In this document: piece after piece, positions 5,269 through 11,838 of the stretch
Layout: each line of letters begins with the position of its first letter
Position numbering within the stretch: the stretch's first letter is position 1
DNA from: Acidobacteriota bacterium
GTDB lineage: Bacteria; Acidobacteriota; Terriglobia; Terriglobales; Acidobacteriaceae
Length of the DNA: 11,838 nucleotides
Reading direction: 5' to 3'
NCBI GenBank assembly: GCA_021779695.1
Contig: JAJYAE010000126.1
Location: 1 to 11,838, forward strand
Program-made: the position numbers and the translations under genes
The notes under the pieces: generated by a model
The model's input: the letters and a program-made list of their open reading frames with translations, nothing else
Told to the model about the DNA's origin: nothing
Databases searched by the model: none

Positions 5269-7748
5269 ACAGCCAGCGTTATCTGCGTCCCGCGCGCGAG
5301 ATGATGCGTCTCTTTGCCGATATTCCCGAGGCCATCGGGAATACGTGCGAACTCTCCGCGCGATTATCATTCCGGCTCAACGATTTTGATTACCAGTTTC
5401 CGCACTACCCTGTCCCTGCCGGTGAGACCATGAACAGCTATCTTGCACAACTGGTCGCCAAGGGAGTCATCCACCGCTACGGCCCAAAGAATGATGCGGA
5501 CCTCATGAGCCGTGCACGAGCCCAGGTAGAGCATGAGCTCCGGCTGATCGCAAAGCTCGGCTTCGCCGGGTACTTCCTCATCGTCTGGGATATTGTGCAG
5601 TTCGCCAAGCGCAACGGCATCCTCATTCAAGGCCGCGGCAGTGCGGCCAACTCCGCCGTCTGTTACGCACTCGAAATCACCGCCGTTGATCCCGTCGGCA
5701 TGGAGCTGCTCTTCGAGCGCTTCCTGAGCGAGAGCCGTGGTGAGTGGCCGGACATCGATCTTGATCTACCCTCCGATCAGATGCGCGAGCAGGCGATCCA
5801 GTACATCTACCAGCGCTATGGCGAACTTGGCGCCGCGATGACGGCTAACGTCATCACCTACCGCAGCCGCTCAGCAGCTCGGGAAGCCGGCAAGGCCATG
5901 GGCTTCGATGAGGACGCGCTCAGCCGACTCTCCGGCCTCGTTGGCCGCTGGGAATGGCGCGGCGCAACCGACACCATGGCTACTGCCTTTCGCCACGCAG
6001 GCTTCGATATCGAGCATCCCCGCATCGCAAAATATCTTGAGCTGTCGATGCGCCTGCAGGGGCTTCCGCGCCATCTCGGCCAGCACTCCGGCGGCATGGT
6101 CATCTGCAAAGGATTGCTCAACCACGTTGTGCCGCTCGAACGCGCGTCCATGCCCGGTCGCACCGTGATCCAGTGGGACAAGGAAGACTGCGCCGACATG
6201 GGCATCATCAAGGTCGATCTGCTTGGCCTCGGCATGATGGCTGTCCTCAAGGACTGCATCGAACTGATCCCGCAGCACCATGGAGAGACGATCGACCTTG
6301 CCCAGTTGCCGGAAGACACTGATGTCTACCGCACACTGCAGCGCGCGGACACGGTTGGCATGTTCCAGGTCGAGAGCCGCGCGCAGATGGCTGCTCTGCC
6401 CCAGAATCACCCAGAGCACTTTTACGATGTCGTCGTGCAGGTGGCCATCATCCGCCCCGGACCCATCGTCGGCAAGATGATGCATCCCTACATGCGCCGC
6501 CGGCAGAGGCTCGAACCCGTTACCTATCCGCATCCATCACTTGAACCCGTGCTCAAACGCACGCTCGGCGTGCCGCTGTTTCAAGAGCAGCTCTTGCGCA
6601 TGGCGATGACAGTCGCGAACTTTTCGGGATCCGAGGCTGAAGAGCTGCGCCGTGCAGTGGGCATGCGCCGGTCGTGGGAGCGGATGAAGACCCTCGAAGG
6701 TCGTCTGCGCGCCGGCATGACCGCCAACGGGATCGACGAAGAAACACAGCAACGCATCGTCGACAACATCAGTTCTTTCGCATTGTATGGATTCCCCGAG
6801 TCGCACGCCGCGAGCTTTGCGCTCATCGCCTACGCCTCAGCCTATCTCAAGGTGAAGTACCTCGCCGCCTTCACCTGTGCGCTGCTTAACAACCAGCCAA
6901 TGGGCTTCTATGCGCCGGCAGTGCTGGTCACCGATGCACGCCGCCACGGCCTGCGTGTAAAGCCAATCGACGCGCAGATCTCCGAGTGGCCCTGCACACT
7001 GGAGCATGAGCCAGATGGATCGCTCTCGCTTCGGATGGGTCTGGGATACGCGCACGGCCTGCGTCGCCAGGCTGCCGAGGCCATCGTAGCCACTCGCTTG
7101 CAGGATGGCCTCTTTGCTTCTGCTGAAGACCTGGCGCTGCGCGTTCCATTGCTCAATCGCAAGGAACTCGCGCTTCTCGCGCGCATCGGTGCGCTCAACA
7201 GTATCGATGGCATCGAGCATCGCCGCGACGCGCTCTGGCAGGTCGAACGTGCTGGCAAGCTGGAAGGACCGCTGCTGCGCCAGCAGAGCGCGTGGCTGCG
7301 CGAAGAAGCCAAACTCCAGCCGCTCGCGTCGATGACCGACACCGAGCGCCTGGTAGCCGACTACAGTGGCACCGGTCTCACTGTCGGTCGTCATCCTATG
7401 CAGTTTCGCCGTGAAGCACTGCGCGCTCACGGAATCCTTGCTGCAGCGGACCTGCAACAGAAGCCCGACGGCGCATGGGTGCGCACCGCGGGCTGCGTGA
7501 TTGCGCGCCAGCGGCCTGGCACAGCAAAAGGATTTCTGTTCATCTCAATGGAAGACGAATCCGGAATCACCAACGTCATCGTCTCGCCGGACCTGTTCGA
7601 ACAGGAACGCCTCGTGGTCACGCGCGCGCGGTTTCTGCTGGCTGAAGGGCCGCTCCAGAATCAGAATGGTGTGATTCACATCCGCGCCAAACGCCTCGAG
7701 CCCCTCTCCGACCAGGCCATCGACGTGCGCTCGCATGACTTTCACTGA
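5103..7748 (+). CDS. dnaE2: DnaE2 polymerase part (error-prone DNA polymerase III alpha homologue), separated from its N-terminus by a frameshift
   Basis: This frame holds the catalytic body of DnaE2. Joined to the upstream part at about 5115 the protein is about 1072 residues, normal for DnaE2. PDIDLD (about 407-412 of the joined protein) supplies two palm aspartates and KVDLLGLG (Asp about 563) the third, so polymerase activity should be intact. Other landmarks are QGRGSAANSAVCYAL, RLQGLPRHLGQHSGGMVI, GMFQVESRAQM and FPESHAASFALIAYASAYLK, all typical of the family. The C-terminus (about 980-1050) is an OB-fold with VRTAGCVIARQRPGTAKGF and MEDESGITNVIV. DnaE2 extends primers across lesions and drives damage-induced mutation, recruited through ImuB. 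The coordinates give the open frame from its first ATG; homology begins at about 5115. No base-paired terminator follows closely. Its conserved sequence argues that the break is recent or artefactual. Confidence 0.92.
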   Translation: MAQPAALRIARSLRLPVLATNGVRYAKAYDREILDIFTAISHQTQLDRAGRLLTLNSQRYLRPAREMMRLFADIPEAIGNTCELSARLSFRLNDFDYQFPHYPVPAGETMNSYLAQLVAKGVIHRYGPKNDADLMSRARAQVEHELRLIAKLGFAGYFLIVWDIVQFAKRNGILIQGRGSAANSAVCYALEITAVDPVGMELLFERFLSESRGEWPDIDLDLPSDQMREQAIQYIYQRYGELGAAMTANVITYRSRSAAREAGKAMGFDEDALSRLSGLVGRWEWRGATDTMATAFRHAGFDIEHPRIAKYLELSMRLQGLPRHLGQHSGGMVICKGLLNHVVPLERASMPGRTVIQWDKEDCADMGIIKVDLLGLGMMAVLKDCIELIPQHHGETIDLAQLPEDTDVYRTLQRADTVGMFQVESRAQMAALPQNHPEHFYDVVVQVAIIRPGPIVGKMMHPYMRRRQRLEPVTYPHPSLEPVLKRTLGVPLFQEQLLRMAMTVANFSGSEAEELRRAVGMRRSWERMKTLEGRLRAGMTANGIDEETQQRIVDNISSFALYGFPESHAASFALIAYASAYLKVKYLAAFTCALLNNQPMGFYAPAVLVTDARRHGLRVKPIDAQISEWPCTLEHEPDGSLSLRMGLGYAHGLRRQAAEAIVATRLQDGLFASAEDLALRVPLLNRKELALLARIGALNSIDGIEHRRDALWQVERAGKLEGPLLRQQSAWLREEAKLQPLASMTDTERLVADYSGTGLTVGRHPMQFRREALRAHGILAAADLQQKPDGAWVRTAGCVIARQRPGTAKGFLFISMEDESGITNVIVSPDLFEQERLVVTRARFLLAEGPLQNQNGVIHIRAKRLEPLSDQAIDVRSHDFH
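5110..5120 (+). other. single-base frameshift in dnaE2
   Basis: Upstream, AAC CAG reads Asn-Gln in the 4531 frame; downstream, GCC GCA TTA reads Ala-Ala-Leu in the frame one base back, with G5115 shared by both. One extra G (CAG GCC instead of CAGCC) would restore a continuous DnaE2. No X-XXY-YYZ slippery heptamer is present here, so programmed -1 frameshifting is unlikely. Confidence 0.85.
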
Positions 7749-7814
7749 GTACGCATCCACACAGGGATTTCATCAAGCTCGACTGGAAGCAATTCCACCC
7801 TTTATGTGAGCGCA

Positions 7815-7832
7815 TTGGCGATTCATCGCCAA
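7815..7832. promoter_or_regulatory. 18-bp perfect palindrome, operator-like
   Basis: TTGGCGAT-TC-ATCGCCAA has perfect 8-bp arms and a 2-bp centre. It is 66 nt after the dnaE2 stop and 281 nt before the next gene. As RNA it would form a 6-bp stem with a 6-nt loop, but no T-run follows on either strand, so an operator is more likely than a terminator. Which protein binds is unknown. Confidence 0.45.
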
Positions 7833-7990
7833 CTCAGAAGCATTGCTACCGTGAAGGCCGTTCTAGGTCAACTGACAGGTGAGAGAACCGGTAACTTCGA
7901 GGGCCCGGTACGAGCTCGATCAGCGCCCTGGAGTGCCTCTCTTCACAGCCCAATGTTCGGCAAAGCGTTTGTCGGACCCATTGAGCAGTT

Positions 7991-8005
7991 TGCGATAGCA
8001 TCGCA
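7991..8005. promoter_or_regulatory. 15-bp palindrome related to the one at 7815
   Basis: TGCGAT-AGC-ATCGCA is a perfect inverted repeat with 6-bp arms and a 3-bp centre. It shares the GCGAT...ATCGC half-sites of the palindrome at 7815-7832, and a shorter relative, TCGAT-GA-ATCGA, lies over the start codon at 8111-8122. Position upstream of the GH172-like gene suggests regulation, but this is inference. Confidence 0.35.
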
Positions 8006-8113
8006 CAGTCTGGACGCGTCCTCGATCAAATTCCGTCGAGAGCGTGCTAGTGCGTTTCGCGATTGGGTAGACTTAGAGTGCAATATGAAAATGAAATCAA
8101 CTGAGGGTGATCG

Positions 8114-9109
8114 ATGAATCGACGCAGATTCTCTCTTTCTATTGCCGGTGTCTCGCTTGCGTCCGCGGCTCTTTCTTCCGTAGACAGCAAGGGAGAGACT
8201 GTTCGATCCGAACCGTCGATGGCTAGCGCTTTCACCTTCACGTTCGTCGGCAAGCAAGAGAAGCCGTTTCTCAAACACGCGGAAGCGGTACTTGGGGAGA
8301 AGTCGGGCAGTGGATATTTGGACCATATCTGGTTCGGTGGCTCATTCCCACATTTCTCTCGATTGCGTGTACGAATCTATGTGGATGGCGAAGCGACTCC
8401 ATCGATTCACATGGAGCTTGGCCTGGGTGTGGGAGTCGGCTTCGAAGATCCAAGCGCGCCCTGGGGAACAAAATTCAATGGGATAACGGGTGCGCCCAGC
8501 GGCGTCTTTATGAACTACCGCGTCCCCTTTTCTAAGAGCATTCGTGTCACCGCCGAGCTTCCCCCAGGAATTGCGCGAGACACCGTGTTGTGGTGGATTG
8601 TCAGGGGTATGGAGAATCTGCCGCTTCAGGTCTCCGGGATACAGTTGCCTGCCAATGTAAGGCTGAGACTGCACAAAAAAGAAGATCTCACGGTCCAACC
8701 GCTGGAAGAGTTTGCGCTGTGCGAACTTTCCGGCGCGGGGATGCTTTTCATGGTCACGATGGCTGCAAAGAGCGGCAACTTCGAATTCATGGAAGGCCAG
8801 ATGCGTGCCTACTTCGGAAGCAGCCGGGAACCGCAGTTCCTCTCCTCAGGGCTTGAAGATTATTTCCTGGGGACATACTACTTCAACCGGGGGCTCTATC
8901 ACCTTCCGCAGGCCGGCCTGACCCACAAGAACGAAGAAGACCACTCCTTCTCCGCCTATCGATTCCACGATATCGATCCAATCGTATATTCCAGCGGATT
9001 GCGTCTGGCGTGCCGTTGTGGCGAGGAGCGGAATGATCAGGTCTTCGGCACGACAGGCCATCCACTGTCGACCACTTACACAACGTATGTATGGACCTAT
9101 GAGTGGTGA
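8114..9109 (+). CDS. DUF2961 / GH172-family-like protein with Tat leader
   Basis: A 331-residue protein. The N-terminus MNRRRFSLSIAGVSLASAAL is a twin-arginine signal (RRRFS followed by a hydrophobic stretch), so it is probably exported folded. The body resembles DUF2961: SGYLDHIWF (66-74), RVRIYVDGEATPSI (85-98), then the family's signature GLEDYFLGTYYF (246-257) with a likely catalytic Glu248, and YRFHDIDPI (282-290) near the end. Characterised DUF2961 enzymes (GH172) act on difructose dianhydrides and arabinofuranosides; the substrate here cannot be named. The usual N-terminal SSYDRTGGN segment is not seen, so this is a divergent member. The start is set by GAGGG 6 nt upstream of the ATG. 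It leads a run of Tat-signal genes that includes a GH116 glycosidase, suggesting joint breakdown of a plant or microbial glycan outside the cytoplasm. Confidence 0.85.
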   Translation: MNRRRFSLSIAGVSLASAALSSVDSKGETVRSEPSMASAFTFTFVGKQEKPFLKHAEAVLGEKSGSGYLDHIWFGGSFPHFSRLRVRIYVDGEATPSIHMELGLGVGVGFEDPSAPWGTKFNGITGAPSGVFMNYRVPFSKSIRVTAELPPGIARDTVLWWIVRGMENLPLQVSGIQLPANVRLRLHKKEDLTVQPLEEFALCELSGAGMLFMVTMAAKSGNFEFMEGQMRAYFGSSREPQFLSSGLEDYFLGTYYFNRGLYHLPQAGLTHKNEEDHSFSAYRFHDIDPIVYSSGLRLACRCGEERNDQVFGTTGHPLSTTYTTYVWTYEW

Positions 9110-9282
9110 GGGCCTCATGCAGGATCGACTGATCGTCAACACAGACCGAGAGTCCAGCCAAAACCCCGACATCGGCGGTCTCGATCATTGCACCCGCGTT
9201 GAGGAAATGGTTGCTATAAAGATTTGTTCTGCGAGACGCAGGGCCTTTCGGCTGAGTTGTCACGATTCCAATTGAGGGGGAA

Positions 9283-9551
9283 ATGGCATTGAACTTCAAT
9301 AGGCGTGGAGTTTTGAAGGGCGGCGCGGCTCTCTCTGCAGCCTCGATCGACGGCCTTCCAGGAATGGCTTCGGACCACAAGCAATGGCAGCCACTCACCG
9401 AGAGCGGACCCTTTCGGCGTTCGTTGAACTCGTGAGAAATCTAGAGACTCCTCAATCGCTGCGCAACGGCAAAGTTGAAGTTTACACACATTCGGGCACC
9501 GATTCGATTCCCGCCAGTGGTGCGATTGAGGCCCGCTTTGAAGGCGAATGA
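9283..9551 (+). pseudogene. short Tat-leader gene, frameshifted remnant of unknown function
   Basis: A strong GAGGGGG site precedes the ATG at 9283. The first frame gives 50 residues starting MALNFNRRGVLKGGAALSAA, a clear twin-arginine leader, then stops at 9433-9435. One base back, a second frame reads on from about 9417 (AFVELVRNLETPQSLRNG, then KVEVYTHSGTDS) and ends in TGA at 9549-9551, which overlaps the start of the GH116 gene as TGATG. The Tat start, the plausible downstream peptide and the coupled end suggest one gene of about 89 codons that has lost a base between about 9360 and 9430. I do not recognise the protein; it may also be the fused ends of a longer gene with an internal deletion. 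Confidence 0.55.
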
Positions 9552-11419
9552 TGTCAGAGAGCGTAAAAGTAGCACGTCGGACATTCTTAAAAGGGGCCGC
9601 CGGAGCATTCGGAGCGGCAACTTCGCATGCGGATAGCTGGGCATCGTTGGGTGAACCTCCGTCTGCTGCGGTGGAAACGCCAGAGAAGAACTCTCCATCT
9701 GGAATCTCCTATCCGCGCGTTTTCCGTGACGCAGCTCTGAAAATGATCTCCTTTCCCCTGGGCGGGGTCACGGCAGGCAGCATCGGGCTCGGGGGGCGCG
9801 GTCAACTGCGCGACTGGGAGATATTCAATCGTGCCAACAAGGGCTTCTCGCCGTCGTATGCGTTTCCCGCGATCTGGGCGAAAGCCGGAGACGCTAAGCC
9901 GATAGCCAAAGTATTGGAGGCCAGGATTCTGCCACCCTATGAAGGCTGGCAGGGCCTTGGTTCCGACAATGCACCGGGGCTGAGCCGTCTCGATGGCGCG
10001 GTCTTCACCGGCGAATACCCGCTCGCGCACATCGACTTTCTCGACTCTTCTCTTCCTGTGTCTGTGAGCCTCGACGCTTTCTCGCCCTTCATTCCGCACG
10101 AGCCGGACGATTCCGGTTTACCAGTCGCCATCTTGAGATACCGCGTCAGGAATTCCGGAACTTCAGCGGCGAAGGTGAGCATCGTGTTCTCTCTCGATAA
10201 TCCGATCAAGCGGAGGGACAGCCACGGAGACGGTGGAAAGCAGAAGGATACGCGGCGGAACCGGTACAAGGCGGAAGATACTCTTGCCAGCCTGATTCTG
10301 GATAACCCAGGTTTACCGGAAGAAGATCCCATGTTCGGCAGTATTGCCCTCAGCGCTGCCACGGAGGCAAGCGTCCGCATCTCGCACTGGGAAGGCTGGC
10401 CCAAAGGGCGCTGGTGGAACTCCCCACTGCTGTTTTGGGACGAGTTTTCTGGATCCGGCGAACTGGGCTCGGAGCCAGCTCAGCAGAGCACGGTTGCCGC
10501 ACTCTGCCAGCAAAGGACTATCGCGGCGGGTGAAGACGCCGTGCTCACATTCTTCCTGTCCTGGCATTTCCCCAACAGAACTCCCAGCTGGTGTGGTTGG
10601 GAGGCTCCAGAGGGGAAGGGCAATACGAACATCGGCAATTTTTATGCCACGCGCTTCCACGACGCGTGGGAGGTGGCGCAGTATGCGGCGAAGCGCTTGG
10701 GGCCTCTCGAAGAACGGACCCGGTTGTTCGCACAGGCGCTTCGCGAAAGCACATTACCCGACGTGGTCAAAGAGGCTGCGAGCGCGAATCTCTCAACGTT
10801 AGCCAGTACCACCTGTTTCCGCACGGTTGACGGCGAGTTCCACGGCTTTGAAGGAACCTTCGACGGTTCAGGCTGCTGCTTCGGAAACTGCACACACGTA
10901 TGGAACTACGAGACAACAACGACCTTCCTGTTCCCTTCGTTCGCGCGCTCTCTCAGAAGATCTGCCTTCGGCTATTCATGGACGAACAAGGTGGAATGCG
11001 TTACCGGCAGCTTTTGCCAGATGGGTACGCGCGCTACGACACGGCAGCGGCAGACGGTCAAATGGGCCAGATCGTACATGCCTATCTCGACTGGAAAGTC
11101 TCCGGTGACGACGAGTGGGCGCGGGCCATGTGGCCTAAGATCCAAGAGGCGCTTGCGTTTGCTTGGGAACCCCACGGCTGGGATCCGGCGAAGAAGGGCG
11201 TGCTCACGGGCGTCCAGCACAATACCTACGACGTTGAGTTCTATGGTCCCAATCCCATGTGCGGCATTCTCTACCTGGCAGCGCTGCGGGCAAGCGAGGA
11301 GATGGCGCGAGCACTGGGCGACAGTGCGGCCGCCACTCAGTACAGGCACATTTTTGATCGCGGGAGCCGATGGATTGATGCCCAACTGTTTAAGGGCGAC
11401 TACTTCATCCAGAACGTGA
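9551..11419 (+). CDS. GH116 beta-glycosidase (GBA2/DUF608 type), N-terminal part, in frame to about 10975
   Basis: The start MSESVKVARRTFLKGAAGAFGAA is a twin-arginine leader, so the enzyme is probably exported. The GBA2-type N-terminal domain follows: YPRVF, MISFPLGGVTAGSIGLGGRG and LRDWEIFNRANKG (about residues 53-98), then a beta-rich domain. VWNYETTTTFLFP (about 449-461) starts the catalytic (alpha/alpha)6 barrel and holds the predicted nucleophile glutamate (GAG at 10910). Family members hydrolyse beta-glucosides, beta-xylosides or glucosylceramide; the substrate here is open. After the codon at 10973-10975 the frame is lost and the remaining codons to 11419 are out of frame. ATG 9551 has AAGG 6 nt upstream; ATG 9548 directly before it is an alternative. 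The preceding gene's stop overlaps (TGATG), so the two were likely translated together. Confidence 0.9.
   Translation: MSESVKVARRTFLKGAAGAFGAATSHADSWASLGEPPSAAVETPEKNSPSGISYPRVFRDAALKMISFPLGGVTAGSIGLGGRGQLRDWEIFNRANKGFSPSYAFPAIWAKAGDAKPIAKVLEARILPPYEGWQGLGSDNAPGLSRLDGAVFTGEYPLAHIDFLDSSLPVSVSLDAFSPFIPHEPDDSGLPVAILRYRVRNSGTSAAKVSIVFSLDNPIKRRDSHGDGGKQKDTRRNRYKAEDTLASLILDNPGLPEEDPMFGSIALSAATEASVRISHWEGWPKGRWWNSPLLFWDEFSGSGELGSEPAQQSTVAALCQQRTIAAGEDAVLTFFLSWHFPNRTPSWCGWEAPEGKGNTNIGNFYATRFHDAWEVAQYAAKRLGPLEERTRLFAQALRESTLPDVVKEAASANLSTLASTTCFRTVDGEFHGFEGTFDGSGCCFGNCTHVWNYETTTTFLFPSFARSLRRSAFGYSWTNKVECVTGSFCQMGTRATTRQRQTVKWARSYMPISTGKSPVTTSGRGPCGLRSKRRLRLLGNPTAGIRRRRACSRASSTIPTTLSSMVPIPCAAFSTWQRCGQARRWREHWATVRPPLSTGTFLIAGADGLMPNCLRATTSSRT
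10973..10980 (+). other. single-base frameshift in the GH116 gene
   Basis: GGC TAT TCA reads Gly-Tyr-Ser upstream, while TTC ATG GAC GAA reads Phe-Met-Asp-Glu one base back and is the conserved continuation. A T-run of two where three would keep the frame explains it. The change is in the same direction as the dnaE2 break. Confidence 0.82.
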
Positions 11420-11838
11420 TTGGTTACCGGTCCGACGAGATTGCGCCGCATCTCAGGGAAGGCATGGGATCGGATGATCCCGAACATCCCGAATACCAGG
11501 TGGGGAAAGGCTGTCTGATCGATCAGCTCATTGGCCAGTACCTCGCGGATGTGGCCGGTCTGGGGCCCCTTGTGTCTCCCGATCATGTTCGATCAACCCT
11601 TGATTCGCTTCTCCGCTACAACTACAAGCGCACACTGGAAAACCACAACAACGTCGAGCGTACCTTCGCTTTGAACGACGAAGCCGCACTGGTGATTTGC
11701 GATTACGCCGATGTGCCCAGACCGCGTATTCCCTTCCCTTACTTTGAGGAAGTGATGACGGGCTTTGAATATTCAGCGGCCTCGCTGATGATCCACTGGA
11801 ACAAAGTGGCTGAGGGCGTGGAGTGTATTGGGAATATC
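10975..11838 (+). CDS. GH116 catalytic domain continuation, frame shifted and cut by the window edge
   Basis: This frame continues the GH116 enzyme one base back from the upstream part, from FMDEQGGMRYRQLLPDGYAR to the right edge. It contains ADGQMGQIVHAYLDWKVSGD, the acid/base motif QHNTYDVEFYGPN (predicted acid/base Asp coded at 11230-11232), FDRGSRWIDAQLF, YQVGKGCLIDQLIGQYLAD, ENHNNVERTFALNDEAALV and EEVMTGFEYSAAS, all typical of the DUF608 barrel. It has no start of its own and is part of one gene with 9551-10975. A single extra T near 10975 (TATTTC instead of TATTC) would join them. The nucleophile and the acid/base residue lie on opposite sides of the break, so as written no active enzyme would form. 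The gene continues past the window. Confidence 0.9.

Larger units (their letters stand above)
7749..8113. other. non-coding gap between dnaE2 and the Tat/glycan genes
   Basis: I find no convincing gene. An open frame at 7806-8117 exists, but it has no ribosome binding site, no recognisable domain and an arbitrary composition. The stretch does hold two clean palindromes (7815-7832 and 7991-8005) and a GAGGG ribosome binding site (8103-8107) 6 nt before the next start. No confident -35/-10 pair is visible; TTGGGT near 8064 with TATGAA near 8085 is a poor match. Confidence 0.5.

Noticed and set aside
4531..7748. Replicative dnaE1
   Set aside because: The operon with imuA and imuB, the length of about 1070 residues and the degenerate PHP motifs fit DnaE2, not the replicative subunit.
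7815..7832. Rho-independent terminator of the mutasome operon
   Set aside because: The palindrome is perfect, but neither strand has a T-run after it, and the 2-bp centre suits a DNA-binding dimer better.
7806..8117. 103-codon open frame ending with ATGA overlap on the GH172-like gene
   Set aside because: Weak GTG start without a binding site, no domain, and it contains operator-like palindromes; the 4-nt overlap is probably chance.

Overview
The window looks like a chromosomal segment of a soil-type bacterium with fairly high GC, most plausibly an Acidobacteriota (Terriglobia-like) genome. This is inferred from the style of the imuA-imuB-dnaE2 cassette (acidobacterial-looking DnaE2 N-terminus, divergent RecA-like ImuA) next to Tat-exported GH172/GH116-type sugar enzymes. 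No rRNA or other taxonomic marker is present, so the assignment is tentative.

Layout. (1) 1-852: a partial leftward membrane protein (DoxX-like) is divergent from a TetR-family regulator. The 103-bp gap between them holds two near-identical 8-bp-arm palindromes, one of them sitting inside a candidate promoter for the membrane gene. This looks like a self-contained repressor/target pair. (2) 853-1230: non-coding, with a probable terminator serving the next gene. (3) 1231-7748: a DNA-damage tolerance block. An SRAP (YedK/HMCES-type abasic-site shielding) gene reads left; divergently, imuA, imuB and dnaE2 read right as a tightly overlapping operon (4-nt and 8-nt overlaps), encoding an error-prone translesion mutasome: a RecA-like accessory factor, a catalytically dead Y-family clamp adaptor, and a C-family polymerase. 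(4) 7749-8113: non-coding, with palindromes. (5) 8114-11838: an apparent export/glycan module of three consecutive genes each starting with a twin-arginine leader: a DUF2961/GH172-like protein, a short broken gene, and a GH116 (GBA2/DUF608) beta-glycosidase running off the right edge.

An unusual property of the window is that three genes (dnaE2, the short Tat gene, GH116) are each interrupted by a frameshift in the same direction, each explained by one missing base; for dnaE2 and GH116 the missing base would restore a short homopolymer. Either the sequence carries systematic single-base deletions or these genes are decaying. The rest of each protein (polymerase aspartates, GH116 catalytic pair, C-terminal domains) is well preserved, which favours artefact or very recent lesions.

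I see no CRISPR array, insertion sequence, tRNA, rRNA or phage signature. I do not claim a wholly new system. The least ordinary material is the TetR twin operator, the SRAP/mutasome control region (start-site conflict, 11-bp direct repeat), the altered ImuA Walker A and DnaE2 PHP motifs, and the palindromes upstream of the Tat/glycosidase genes.
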